From Chitinophaga pinensis (GTDB lineage Bacteria > Bacteroidota > Bacteroidia > Chitinophagales > Chitinophagaceae), in the NCBI GenBank assembly GCA_945876095.1, contig CAMCMP010000016.1, positions 1-64,000 of the forward strand: a stretch of 64,000 nt of DNA. The letters are read 5' to 3'. The position numbers and the translations under genes were made by a program. Shown piece after piece: positions 7,960 through 16,852 of the stretch (within the stretch, counting starts at the first letter, position 1; each line of letters opens with the position of its first letter). A model generated the notes under the pieces. The model worked only from the letters and a program-made list of their open reading frames with translations. It was not told the DNA's origin and made no database searches.

Positions 7960-8271
7960 TCAATCTTCTATATCTTCCAAAGCACCTTGCAGTTCATTCA
8001 AAGCATGATGATCTCCTGCCCTTTTGGCTTCTTCCATTCCCCTTTGATAAATGCGGATGGCCTTTTCCAAATCCCCTACCCGCTCTAATAATTTGCCTAA
8101 ATGATAATAGGAGCCAACATAAGTTGGTTCTCTAAGCAATAATTCATTGAACAAATCCCTTGCCTTTTGATCATCGCCTATTTTGATATACTCCAATGCT
8201 AGTGCATGTTGTAAGAAACTATCCTTTCCCGAACTTTCTATAAATTCTAACAATTTTTCTATTCTACTCAT
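7960..8271 (-). CDS. Small tetratricopeptide-repeat protein
   Basis: 103 residues made of roughly two and a half TPR units: FLQHALALEYIKIGDDQKARDLFNELL, then PTYVGSYYHLGKLLERVGDLEKAIRIYQRGMEEAKRAGD, then HALNELQGALEDIED. There is no signal peptide, so it is likely a cytoplasmic protein-interaction adaptor. It is oriented away from etfBA; its promoter must lie in the 104-bp gap to etfB. No more specific function can be given. Confidence 0.85.
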   Translation of the reverse strand: MSRIEKLLEFIESSGKDSFLQHALALEYIKIGDDQKARDLFNELLLREPTYVGSYYHLGKLLERVGDLEKAIRIYQRGMEEAKRAGDHHALNELQGALEDIED

Positions 8272-8319
8272 TTCTGCCTTTTTAATAATAATTTATAATA
8301 AAATTATTTATACAAATCT

Positions 8320-8327
8320 TACCTTTG
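8320..8327 (+). promoter_or_regulatory. Bacteroidota -7 element for etfBA
   Basis: TACCTTTG fits the phylum consensus TAnnTTTG exactly and lies 48 bp before the etfB start in the etfB/TPR divergent gap. No clear -33 TTG was seen at the usual spacing. Confidence 0.5.
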
Positions 8328-8375
8328 TAAATAGTTGCATAAACAACTTATTTTTTGATTGATTAAATCTTAACG

Positions 8376-9119
8376 ATGAAAATATTAGTTTGTATCAGTA
8401 AAACGCCTGACACTACTGCAAAAGTAACTTTCACAGCCAACAATACGAAATTCGCTGAGGAAGGGGTTCAATGGATTATTAATCCATATGATGAATGGTA
8501 CGCTTTGGTTAGGGCTATTGAGCTGAAAGAATCAGGAATTGTATCCGCCATTCATTTGATTACAGTGGGTATTGCTGACTGTGATCCTATTATTCGTAAG
8601 GCGCTTGCATTGGGTGGCGATGAAGCGATTAGAATCAATGTAAATAGTCAGGATAGCTTTTATATAGCTTCTCAGATTGCTGCCGTCGCCAAAGAAGGTA
8701 ACTACGACCTAGTACTTACAGGTAAAGAAACGATTGATTACAATGGATCGGCTATTGGTGGTATGGTAGCTGCTTTGCTAGAATGGCCATTTATTTCTCA
8801 CGCTACCCAATTGGTTTTAGAAAATAGTCAAGCCACTTTGGTCAAAGAAATTGAAGGTGGTGAACAAACCGATCAAGTGCAACTACCCATTGTAGTTAGT
8901 TGTCAAAAGGGAATGGCAGAACAGCGTATTCCAAACATGAAAGGAATTATGGGAGCAAGAACTAAACCCTTAACTGTTCGAGAGCCTGTTGCAGCCGACT
9001 CATTTACTTCCTTCGTCCATTTTGATCTTCCTGCTGTAAAAGCTGGCGTAAAGTTGGTTTCAGCAGATCATCCAGAAGAATTGGTAAGGTTACTACACGA
9101 AGAAGCAAAAGTTATTTAA
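8376..9119 (+). CDS. etfB: Electron transfer flavoprotein beta subunit
   Basis: 247 residues. Features of EtfB/FixA: MKILVCISKTPDTTAKV start, INPYDEWYALVRAIELKE, the AMP-binding region DLVLTGKETIDYNGSAIGGMVAALLEWP, and VSCQKGMAEQRIPNMKGIMGARTKPL. EtfB pairs with EtfA to take electrons from acyl-CoA dehydrogenases and pass them to the membrane quinone pool, here menaquinone. etfA follows after 21 bp, so both form one operon, preceded by a TAnnTTTG element. Confidence 0.96.
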   Translation: MKILVCISKTPDTTAKVTFTANNTKFAEEGVQWIINPYDEWYALVRAIELKESGIVSAIHLITVGIADCDPIIRKALALGGDEAIRINVNSQDSFYIASQIAAVAKEGNYDLVLTGKETIDYNGSAIGGMVAALLEWPFISHATQLVLENSQATLVKEIEGGEQTDQVQLPIVVSCQKGMAEQRIPNMKGIMGARTKPLTVREPVAADSFTSFVHFDLPAVKAGVKLVSADHPEELVRLLHEEAKVI

Positions 9120-9140
9120 TAAATAAAATTTATCAAACCA

Positions 9141-10103
9141 ATGAGTGTTTTAATATTTTTAGACCAGGCAGAAGGTTATATCCGTAAATCTTCTTTTGAA
9201 GCGGCTTGTTATGGTAGCAAGATCGCTGCTCAACTAGGGGTGCCTGCAGAAACGCTGGTAATCGGCACAGTTAGTGACGACTTATCCTCTCTTGGTCAGT
9301 ACGGTATTAATACCGTGCACACCATTTATGAAAATTCGCTTACACAAACTGATGGGCAGGTTTATACCCAAGTAATTGCTGAACTGGCTAAAAATATCAA
9401 TGCTACTGTGGTGGTATTGTCAAACAATATGCTAGGAAAAACCATCGCGCCTAACCTTAGTGTTTTATTAAAAGCAGGACTCGTTTCCGGAGCGATTGAT
9501 TTACCGGAAACCAACAATGGTTTTGTTGTTAAAAAAAATGTATTCGGTGGTAAGGCTTTTGCTCATGTAGGAATTACTACCCCTTTGAAAATCATCACCC
9601 TTAATCCAAATTCATTTCCTATTACTAAAATGGATGCTACGGCAATAGTGAAGCCTTTTGTTGCAACTATTACTCCATCGAAAGTGAAGGTGGTTTCGAC
9701 TAAAAAAGTGGAAGGTGAAGTATCCCTTTCAGAAGCCGAAATAGTCATTTCTGGAGGTCGCGGTCTAAAAGGTCCTGAAAATTGGGGGCTTGTTACGGAT
9801 CTTGCCAAAGTCTTGGGAGCTGCCACAGCTTGCAGTAGACCAGTATCAGATATTAACTGGAGGCCACATCACGAGCATGTGGGTCAAACAGGATTGGCTA
9901 TAGCTCCTAATCTATACTTTGCAATAGGTATATCAGGGGCTATTCAACATTTAGCAGGTGTAAATAGAAGTAAAACTATTGTGGTTATTAACAAAGACCC
10001 TGAAGCCCCTTTCTTTAAATCTGCAGATTACGGAATTGTGGGAGATGCTTTCGAAATAATGCCTAAGATTACTGAAGCAGTTAAAAAGTTGAAAAATAAA
10101 TAA
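9141..10103 (+). CDS. etfA: Electron transfer flavoprotein alpha subunit
   Basis: 320 residues. The C-terminal FAD domain is clear: SGGRGLKGPENWGLVTDLAKVLG, GAATACSRPVSDINWRPHHEHVGQTG, LAIAPNLYFAIGISGAIQHLAG, then NKDPEAPFFKSADYGIVGDAFEIMP. The N-terminal domain resembles EtfB. Length and order match the usual EtfA. It forms the FAD-bearing heterodimer with the product of the preceding gene in the cytoplasm. No ETF dehydrogenase or acyl-CoA dehydrogenase lies in the window. Confidence 0.96.
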   Translation: MSVLIFLDQAEGYIRKSSFEAACYGSKIAAQLGVPAETLVIGTVSDDLSSLGQYGINTVHTIYENSLTQTDGQVYTQVIAELAKNINATVVVLSNNMLGKTIAPNLSVLLKAGLVSGAIDLPETNNGFVVKKNVFGGKAFAHVGITTPLKIITLNPNSFPITKMDATAIVKPFVATITPSKVKVVSTKKVEGEVSLSEAEIVISGGRGLKGPENWGLVTDLAKVLGAATACSRPVSDINWRPHHEHVGQTGLAIAPNLYFAIGISGAIQHLAGVNRSKTIVVINKDPEAPFFKSADYGIVGDAFEIMPKITEAVKKLKNK

Positions 10104-10476
10104 TAACAAAGTATTTTATATTATAATTAATTTATATATATAAAATATTCATTCTAGAAAATTGTTCCTAAATAATAGCTTTTTTATAGTAATTCCTAGG
10201 TATTTTTTTAGCTATGGGTTTGGTTTATAATTCATTTCCAATTCTTGGTACAAAACTTAGTTGCAGTAAATTACCAAATTAACCTTAAAGTCAATCTAGA
10301 TAAAGGTTTTCGGTTATATTTATAATTTATTTATACTCTTTGTAGACATTTCTTATGAAAATCCTTTACTCAATACAAGAGTAGATTTATTTTACAGATA
10401 TTTTAATATTCATCCGAAACTCATTGATGAAAGCAATTTAAAATTGCATAAAATCACTTATTTTCGTAAACTATTT
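10104..10476. other. Intergenic region, no gene seen
   Basis: 373 bp of AT-rich DNA with no reading frame of coding character. A 7-1-7 palindrome (GCAATTT/AAATTGC) lies near 10434-10448, about 30 bp before the bfn start, and TATTTTCG at 10459-10466 is one base off TAnnTTTG. These may be the operator and -7 element of the next gene, but this is weak. Confidence 0.4.
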
Positions 10477-11064
10477 ATGAAGAAAATTGAATTAGAAATT
10501 GTTGCATTATCGCATAGTATCACCCAAACCCATTCCTATGCCGTTGTACTGGGTGAAGTAAATGGATTACGTCGATTGCCTATTGTAATTGGAGGATTTG
10601 AAGCACAAGCAATTGCTGTTGCGCTGGAGCGTATGAGTCCAAGTCGTCCACTTACCCACGACCTAATGAAAAATTTCATGATGGCATTTGGTGTTGAATT
10701 GCATGAAGTGATTATCAATGATCTGCAAGAAGGTATTTTCTATAGCAAATTAGTTTGTAGTAATGAAAAAGATACGGTAGAAATTGATTCTCGTACCTCC
10801 GATGCAATTGCTTTAGCTGTGAGATTTGGTTGCCCGATTTATACTTATGATAATATCCTAGATAACGCAGGAATATTGATGGAGGGTGATGGTAAAAAGA
10901 AAAAAGCTTCTACTGAATTTAGCAAGGATAACACAGATAAGAGTAATTTAAAAAATCTTTCTTTGGAAGAATTAGACAGCCTACTCAATGAAGTATTAGA
11001 ACAGGAAGATTATATAAGAGCTATCTCTATTAGGGATGAAATTAAAAGTAGAACTAAAAAATAA
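10477..11064 (+). CDS. Bifunctional nuclease (BFN/DUF151) with C-terminal UvrB/C motif
   Basis: 195 residues from the ATG at 10477; the family begins MKKIELEIVALSHS, so the upstream TTG is rejected. The BFN domain spans about residues 1-135: YAVVLGEVNGLRRLPIVIGGFEAQAIAVALE, SRPLTHDLMKNFM, and DSRTSDAIALAVRFGCPIYTYDNIL. A linker rich in Lys/Ser leads to a UVR-like helix hairpin (LSLEELDSLLNEVLEQEDYIRAISIRDEI). BFN proteins have reported DNase/RNase activity; in Bacteroidota the BFN-UVR architecture is common. It is cytoplasmic. There is no obvious operon partner; ispE follows after 113 bp. Confidence 0.9.
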   Translation: MKKIELEIVALSHSITQTHSYAVVLGEVNGLRRLPIVIGGFEAQAIAVALERMSPSRPLTHDLMKNFMMAFGVELHEVIINDLQEGIFYSKLVCSNEKDTVEIDSRTSDAIALAVRFGCPIYTYDNILDNAGILMEGDGKKKKASTEFSKDNTDKSNLKNLSLEELDSLLNEVLEQEDYIRAISIRDEIKSRTKK

Positions 11065-11177
11065 CCTATAATTCATTTAACTAAAAACTACTATCTAATC
11101 TTCATTTAATTATACCATTTTTTAAAATCTTCCAGTTTTAAGTTTATACGTTATCAATTAAAAATTTACTAATTAAC

Positions 11178-12026
11178 ATGCTTTTTTTTCCTAATTGCAA
11201 GATTAACCTTGGATTAAAAATAACAGGTAAAAGAGCTGATGGATATCATGATATTGCAACCGTATTTTTCCCTGTCCCAATCAATGATGTAATTGAAATC
11301 ATTGACAATAAAGAGCTTTTAGATGTAATTGAATTCACTCAGTCAGGTATCCCAATTGCGGGAGATCAAAAAGACAATCTTTGTATAAAAGCTTGGTATT
11401 TATTAAAGAATGATTTTCCAAAATTACCTTCTGTAAAATTACATTTACACAAAGCTATTCCAATGGGAGCTGGTTTAGGCGGAGGTTCTGCAGATGGTGC
11501 AGCTACCTTATTATTACTCAATCAAAAATATTTGTTGAATCTTTCGGAAAGCCAACTCCTCTCCTATGCTTTGCAATTGGGAAGCGATTGTCCATTTTTT
11601 ATAATAAATAAACCTTGTTTGGGTACTGGTCGAGGTGAGCTATTACAACCAATTTCGCTTACTTTGAAAGGATACCAATTAGTGATAATTAATCCAGGTA
11701 TTCATGTAAATACGGGTTGGGCATTTTCACAGTTGAACTTAGAGGCAAATAATCTAAATGAAAACGCTTCAACTATACAATCCTTGTCAAATATTATTTC
11801 GAATGATATAGTTAATTGGAAAGATGAACTTAAAAATGATTTTGAGCAACCAGTATTTGAAAAATTCCCTGCTATTGGAGTTATAAAAAATTCATTGTAT
11901 CAAAATGGAGCAGTTTATGCTAGTATGAGTGGAAGTGGTAGTTCTGTTTTTGGGATTTTTAAAGAAAATAAAATCCCTCATTTTGATTTCCCAAGCAACT
12001 TCTTGGTATTTTCTAAATTACTATAA
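11178..12026 (+). CDS. ispE: IspE, 4-(cytidine 5'-diphospho)-2-C-methyl-D-erythritol kinase
   Basis: 282 residues, typical length. GHMP-kinase motifs: N-terminal FPNCKINLGLKITGKRADGYHDI, the phosphate loop PMGAGLGGGSADGAATL (about residues 94-110), LGSDCPFFI, and C-terminal YASMSGSGSSVFGIF. It performs the ATP-dependent phosphorylation step of the MEP pathway for isoprenoids, which also supplies the menaquinone tail. It stands alone, with AT-rich gaps on both sides. Confidence 0.96.
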   Translation: MLFFPNCKINLGLKITGKRADGYHDIATVFFPVPINDVIEIIDNKELLDVIEFTQSGIPIAGDQKDNLCIKAWYLLKNDFPKLPSVKLHLHKAIPMGAGLGGGSADGAATLLLLNQKYLLNLSESQLLSYALQLGSDCPFFIINKPCLGTGRGELLQPISLTLKGYQLVIINPGIHVNTGWAFSQLNLEANNLNENASTIQSLSNIISNDIVNWKDELKNDFEQPVFEKFPAIGVIKNSLYQNGAVYASMSGSGSSVFGIFKENKIPHFDFPSNFLVFSKLL

Positions 12027-12100
12027 AAATTTTCTAGTCCCTTCAATAAATTTAGCATTTAATTATAATGCTTTTAATTAAATTACATTAAAAAAAATCA

Positions 12101-13768
12101 ATGAAGCATTTATTGTCATTATTATTCGTTCTTTTAGTAGGTTTAACTTCTTTTTCCCAAAATTCTAAAATTGAAATCCCAAAAAATTGGCATACTCAAA
12201 ACCAAGATAGCACAGGGATTTATGGAATTAGTTTGGATAAAGCCTATGGTTTTATTAACTCCAAAAAAATTAAAAGTAAGCAGGTGGTGGTAGCAGTGAT
12301 TGATAGTGGAATCGATACGCTACACGAAGATTTAAAATCAGTACTTTGGACCAATCCAAAAGAAATACCTAATAATGGAATTGATGATGACAAGAATGGC
12401 TATATCGATGATGTTCATGGATGGAATTTCTTAGGTGGAAAGGATGGAAGAAATGTAAAAAAAGATAGTTATGAAGCTGCTCGAGTTTTCAACAAATTGA
12501 AATTGAAATTTGATAATCTTACGGTGGATGAATCTAAATTAAGCGAGACCGAAAAAAATGAATGGACCATTTTTAAAAAGACAAAACAAAGATTAGTAGG
12601 TGATATTAATCCAGATGAGATAGCTTTTATTAAGAAATTGATGCCAGTCTTTTTGAAAGGTGACTCTGTCATAACAAAAGATTTAGGTAAAAAGGAATAC
12701 AATTGTACTGATCTTGATAAGTATGTTACTTCAAATGCAGATGCAAAAAAGACAAAAATGTTTTTATTGCAACTCTGTAAAGGAAATGGAACAGATGACA
12801 TCACCAATAATCAAATTATTGATGAATTTGATGGTCAAATAAGAAAATCTGAATCAGCGGAACATGCGCCTGAGGAATATCGTAAATTGATAGTACAAGA
12901 TGATGAATCAAATATTAATGATCGCAATTATGGAAATAATGATTTGATGGCTTCTAATCCCTTTCATGGTACTCATTGTGCTGGCATTATAGCTGCAGTG
13001 AGAAATAATAAAATTGGTATGGATGGCATTGCTGACAATGTGAAAATAATGATGGTAAGAGCAGTACCAGATGGTGATGAACATGATAAAGATATTGCAC
13101 TAGCTATTCGATATGCTGTTGATAATGGAGCCCAGGTGATCAGCATGAGTTTTGGTAAAGAATTTTCACCAGAAAAACAGTGGGTAGACGATGCTGTTCA
13201 ATATGCAGAAAAAAAAGGTGTGTTGTTGGTTCATGCAGCAGGAAATGATGGTAAAAATGTTGATACCACTGATAATTTCCCTTCTCCAATTTATAAAAAC
13301 TCTAATAAAAAAGCTACTAATTGGATCACCGTTGGTGCAAGTGGAGACCCATCTAATGGAGGAATTGCAGCCAACTTTAGTAATTACGGTAAAAAGGAAG
13401 TTGATATTTTTGCTCCTGGTGTTCAAATATATTCTACCATGCCAGGTGGAGATAAATATGGTGTAGCGTCTGGTACAAGTATGGCTTGTCCGGTAGTTGC
13501 AGGAACTGCAGCACTTATTATGAGTTATTACCCTACCCTTTCAGCACAACAAGTAAAGTATGTAATTGAAAAATCTGCTCAACAAATTACTGAGAATGTT
13601 AAACAGCCTGGATCAGATGAAAATGTTCCATTTAATGAGTTGTCTAAATCTGGTGGATTACTAAATGCCTATTCAGCAATTCAGCTTGCCAGTTCATTAA
13701 AGGGAGAAAGAAAAGTGGTCAATGAGAAACTCCCTAAACCAACCATTAAAAAATCTAGCAAACAATAG
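12101..13768 (+). CDS. Secreted S8 (subtilisin-like) serine protease
   Basis: 555 residues with a signal peptide (MKHLLSLLFVLLVGLTSFSQ). Catalytic triad: Asp68 in AVIDSGID, His289 in HGTHCAG and Ser460 in GTSMACP; the oxyanion Asn is in HAAGNDG. The Asp-to-His spacing is about 220 residues, far above the ~35 of classic subtilisins, because of a lysine-rich helical insertion (about residues 115-270). No C-terminal T9SS sorting domain is evident; it ends in a basic tail. A role in extracellular or periplasmic protein breakdown is likely. It is followed after 26 bp by a DinB-family gene. Confidence 0.93.
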   Translation: MKHLLSLLFVLLVGLTSFSQNSKIEIPKNWHTQNQDSTGIYGISLDKAYGFINSKKIKSKQVVVAVIDSGIDTLHEDLKSVLWTNPKEIPNNGIDDDKNGYIDDVHGWNFLGGKDGRNVKKDSYEAARVFNKLKLKFDNLTVDESKLSETEKNEWTIFKKTKQRLVGDINPDEIAFIKKLMPVFLKGDSVITKDLGKKEYNCTDLDKYVTSNADAKKTKMFLLQLCKGNGTDDITNNQIIDEFDGQIRKSESAEHAPEEYRKLIVQDDESNINDRNYGNNDLMASNPFHGTHCAGIIAAVRNNKIGMDGIADNVKIMMVRAVPDGDEHDKDIALAIRYAVDNGAQVISMSFGKEFSPEKQWVDDAVQYAEKKGVLLVHAAGNDGKNVDTTDNFPSPIYKNSNKKATNWITVGASGDPSNGGIAANFSNYGKKEVDIFAPGVQIYSTMPGGDKYGVASGTSMACPVVAGTAALIMSYYPTLSAQQVKYVIEKSAQQITENVKQPGSDENVPFNELSKSGGLLNAYSAIQLASSLKGERKVVNEKLPKPTIKKSSKQ

Positions 13769-13794
13769 TTGCAATATTTTAAATATATACTTCT

Positions 13795-14304
13795 ATGTCT
13801 AATTCATCTCCTACTAATCAACCGGGTTATTTCCGAAGGTATATTGATTTAGTAAAAGAAGATGAATTACAAGATGCATTTGTTCAGCAGTCAGAGACTA
13901 TTAAAAATTTGCTTCCTTCAATTTCTGAACAAAAATCAGTATTTAGTTATGAAGTTAATAAATGGACGCTAAAAGAAGTTCTTCAACACTTGATTGATTC
14001 AGAAAGGGTTTTTACTTACAGGGCAATGTGTATTGCTAGAAATGAAAAAGCTTTACTTCCTTCATTTGATGAAAACGAATACGCAAAAATGTCTTCTGCT
14101 AATCGAAGAACCTGGGAAAGTTTATGTGCTGAATTTGTTGCAGTAAGAAAATCTACTTTATTCCTTTACGATAGTTTTTCAGAAGATATGCTTGAATTGG
14201 TGGGACAAGCTGCTAACAATAGGATCTCTGTAAAAGAAATAGGATTCATTATTGTAGGGCATTTTTCTCATCACCAATCAATTATTGAACAGAGATATTT
14301 ATAG
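13795..14304 (+). CDS. DinB-family (YfiT-like) putative metal-dependent enzyme
   Basis: 169 residues forming a DinB four-helix bundle. The three expected metal-ligand histidines can be placed: His in LKEVLQHLIDSERVF and two in VGHFSHHQSIIEQRYL. The segment FSYEVNKWTLKEVLQHLIDSER is a typical family start. DinB_2 proteins often act as thiol-dependent transferases (bacillithiol, mycothiol) or are of unknown function. Interestingly, a YpdA-family flavoprotein lies elsewhere in the window. It probably shares a transcript with the upstream subtilase and ends at a strong terminator. Confidence 0.88.
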   Translation: MSNSSPTNQPGYFRRYIDLVKEDELQDAFVQQSETIKNLLPSISEQKSVFSYEVNKWTLKEVLQHLIDSERVFTYRAMCIARNEKALLPSFDENEYAKMSSANRRTWESLCAEFVAVRKSTLFLYDSFSEDMLELVGQAANNRISVKEIGFIIVGHFSHHQSIIEQRYL

Positions 14305-14337
14305 ACAATCGAGATGATTAATTTTACTAATATCATA

Positions 14338-14376
14338 AAAAAATCCCGTTTACTTTTAGTAAACGGGATTTTTTAT
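14338..14376. terminator. Bidirectional terminator between DinB gene and prc
   Basis: A stem of at least 13 bp (AAATCCCGTTTAC paired with GTAAACGGGATTT, five-base loop) has A-tract before and T-tract after. It sits between convergent genes and can end both transcripts. Confidence 0.9.
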
Positions 14377-14393
14377 TGGAAAAGAAAAGGTTA

Positions 14394-16604
14394 TTACTTT
14401 TTAGCTCCAGTGGTGAATTTCCCTTGGCGTGCAAGGGTGCTTTGGGCTATCATTTTATTAGTGACTATTACGGCTTCATTGATATAAACATCATTTTTTA
14501 AAGTGTTTAAAAACCTTTTATTTTTTTCGGCTTTATCTTTATCAAGAGTCAACTTTTCTGTGTCTACATCTGAATTGTTAATAGTAAGTTCGGTAGGTAA
14601 TTTTAGCAATTCTTCTAACTGCTTATATCTTACTTTTAATTTTTTTTGTGATAGCTGATACTTATTGAAATTTAAAGAGTAAGCTTTTGTATTATCCTTA
14701 TCAATAGAGTCAATTTTTTCTCTCATTTTTTTGAAAGTCATATTATTCTTCACTTGTTCTTTAGCACTTGCAACAATTAAATCTGTATTGTAATTACTTG
14801 TCCAAAGTTTATAATCAGATTTTGCAATTTCGTCCCAAGCTAAAGCTGCGATATTGTCTTTTTCACGTGCTTTTGCAAGTTCTAATCGATCAGGAATAAT
14901 TACATCCGGTACTACACCTCTCAATTGGGTGGCACCACCATTGATTCGGTAAAATTTTTGTAAGGTAAGTTTTACAGTTCCTAAATCTTCTGATTTATTA
15001 GCAAACTGCAAATTTTCGCTTTCTGGATTTAAAGGAATAGTTCTTTGAACTGTTCCTTTTCCGTAAGTTGAGGTACTGCCCACAATGATTCCTCTTTTAT
15101 AATCTTGAATAGCAGCAGCAAAAATTTCAGATGCCGAAGCACTAAACTCATCTACCATTACAGTTAATGGTCCATCATACAAAATTGATTTATCTCTATC
15201 TTTCCATTGAAATGCTTGTTTTTCATCTCTACCTTTTACTTGACAAATTGGTCCATCTTCAATAAAAAGACCAGCCATTTTTACCACTTCAGGAAGCGAA
15301 CCCCCTCCGTTGCCTCTTAAATCAAGCACAATACCCTCTACATGTTCAGCTTTTAACTTTACCACTTCTTTTGCTACATCATCAGAACATCTTGCTCCTT
15401 TTGGATCTTCAAAATCCATATAAAATTCTGGTAAATAGATATAACCAATTTTATGCTCTCCTTTAATGATGGCACTTTTGGCAAAAGTGTCATCGAGTTT
15501 AATTTCATCTCTTTTTAATGAAACTATTTTAGTACTTCCATCGGGTTTACGTACGGTTAACCTTACTTCAGATCCTTTATCTGCTCCTCTAATTAATTTA
15601 ACTGCATCCGTTACTCCGTATCCTGTTACATCAACTGCTTCGGCACCTGCCTGACCAATTTTTAAAATTTCATCATCCACTCCCAAATCACCACTTTTCC
15701 AAGCTGGTCCACCTGAGATTAAACTAGCAATTTTAATTTTACTCTGTTCTTCTTTCAATTGTGCTCCAATACCATAAAACTTACCACTCATCATTTCATT
15801 AAAACCGCGACTATCAACAGGGGCAAAATAATTCGTGTGAGGATCCATTGCACCAGTAATCGCATTGATGAATGAACTAAACAATTCATCTGATGTATTG
15901 TGATTTTTCAATGTAGTAAAATAACGCTCAATTTGCTTAAGTACTTGCCCTCTTGCCTCACGCTCTAATGTACTATCAGCTTTATAAACAAATTTTTCCT
16001 TTGCAATTCCATTTTTAGTAGCAGCCGTGTCTGGCGTATTAGGAGTTGATTTAAGTTTATTTTTTTCTCTGTCATCTACCATGTCAGAATATCTTGAAAG
16101 AACAAGATATTTTAAACGCTTGCGCCAAACCTCTTTCTTATCAGTTACGGTAGTAGGATAAATAACCTTGTCGCCGTCTAAAATTATATTTTCATCCTTG
16201 GTAAAGTCAAATGGCTTCGAAAGGATGTTTTTAAAATATTCTGAAGATTGTTGTAATCTGCGCGTATAGGATTGGCTAATAAGGTAAAAAGATTCCAACT
16301 TTTGACCATGAATCTCATCATCAATTTTGATTTCATATTTTTTGAAGCTATCGATATCTACCTGAAGAAAGATAGTTTTGTCTTCATCTAGATCTTCTAT
16401 GAATCGCTTCATTACTAGTTTTGAAAAATCGTCATTAATTTTCCTTGGACTTAAATGACCTTCTTCTAATAACATACCTACATTCTGAATGATCTTTTCA
16501 TTTTTAGATTTTGGATTATCTTCTGATTTCCCTTGAGTTTGAAAAGCCAAAAAAAGAATGGTTCCTGTCAGCACTAGGAATACTGGAAAAAATTTTTTGC
16601 TCAT
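14394..16604 (-). CDS. prc: Prc/Tsp-type carboxy-terminal processing protease (S41)
   Basis: About 736 residues from the ATG at 16602-16604, which starts the signal sequence MSKKFFPVFLVLTGTILFLAFQ. Order: helical N-terminal domain (LSPRKINDDFSKLVMKRFIEDLDEDKTIFLQ), linker, PDZ domain (FYGIGAQLKEEQSKIKI to VRLTVRKPDG), S41 protease core with LDLRGNGGGSLPEVV, the catalytic Ser region EFSASASEIFAAAIQDY and the catalytic Lys in YGKGTVQ, then the DUF3340-type helical C-terminus. It is a periplasmic processing protease that trims or degrades proteins from the C-terminus, similar to E. coli Prc in length and domain order. Monocistronic. Confidence 0.95.
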   Translation of the reverse strand: MSKKFFPVFLVLTGTILFLAFQTQGKSEDNPKSKNEKIIQNVGMLLEEGHLSPRKINDDFSKLVMKRFIEDLDEDKTIFLQVDIDSFKKYEIKIDDEIHGQKLESFYLISQSYTRRLQQSSEYFKNILSKPFDFTKDENIILDGDKVIYPTTVTDKKEVWRKRLKYLVLSRYSDMVDDREKNKLKSTPNTPDTAATKNGIAKEKFVYKADSTLEREARGQVLKQIERYFTTLKNHNTSDELFSSFINAITGAMDPHTNYFAPVDSRGFNEMMSGKFYGIGAQLKEEQSKIKIASLISGGPAWKSGDLGVDDEILKIGQAGAEAVDVTGYGVTDAVKLIRGADKGSEVRLTVRKPDGSTKIVSLKRDEIKLDDTFAKSAIIKGEHKIGYIYLPEFYMDFEDPKGARCSDDVAKEVVKLKAEHVEGIVLDLRGNGGGSLPEVVKMAGLFIEDGPICQVKGRDEKQAFQWKDRDKSILYDGPLTVMVDEFSASASEIFAAAIQDYKRGIIVGSTSTYGKGTVQRTIPLNPESENLQFANKSEDLGTVKLTLQKFYRINGGATQLRGVVPDVIIPDRLELAKAREKDNIAALAWDEIAKSDYKLWTSNYNTDLIVASAKEQVKNNMTFKKMREKIDSIDKDNTKAYSLNFNKYQLSQKKLKVRYKQLEELLKLPTELTINNSDVDTEKLTLDKDKAEKNKRFLNTLKNDVYINEAVIVTNKMIAQSTLARQGKFTTGAKK

Positions 16605-16852
16605 AATGACTTGCTGGATTTTTAGCATCTAGTAAAATTAACGCAAAAAACATATTAATTATTGGATAGCTATTTAAATTTTAGGCCAAATTTTTCACAA
16701 AATGATGAGTGGTAAGGAGGAATAATAGTAATTTCCTTTAAAATCCCTCTATTATTAACTAAATGGATTGGAATAACTAGCGCACATAAAATGATTAGCA
16801 GGGTTATTTATTAAAAATTGACTGATAAGATAAAGCAACTGTATACTTTCTG

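Noticed and set aside
9563..9826. Minus-strand frame inside etfA
   Set aside because: Antisense shadow of a well-conserved gene.
12469..12807. Minus-strand 112-codon frame inside the subtilase gene
   Set aside because: Antisense to the large insertion of the protease; Phe/Ser/Leu-rich composition typical of a shadow frame.
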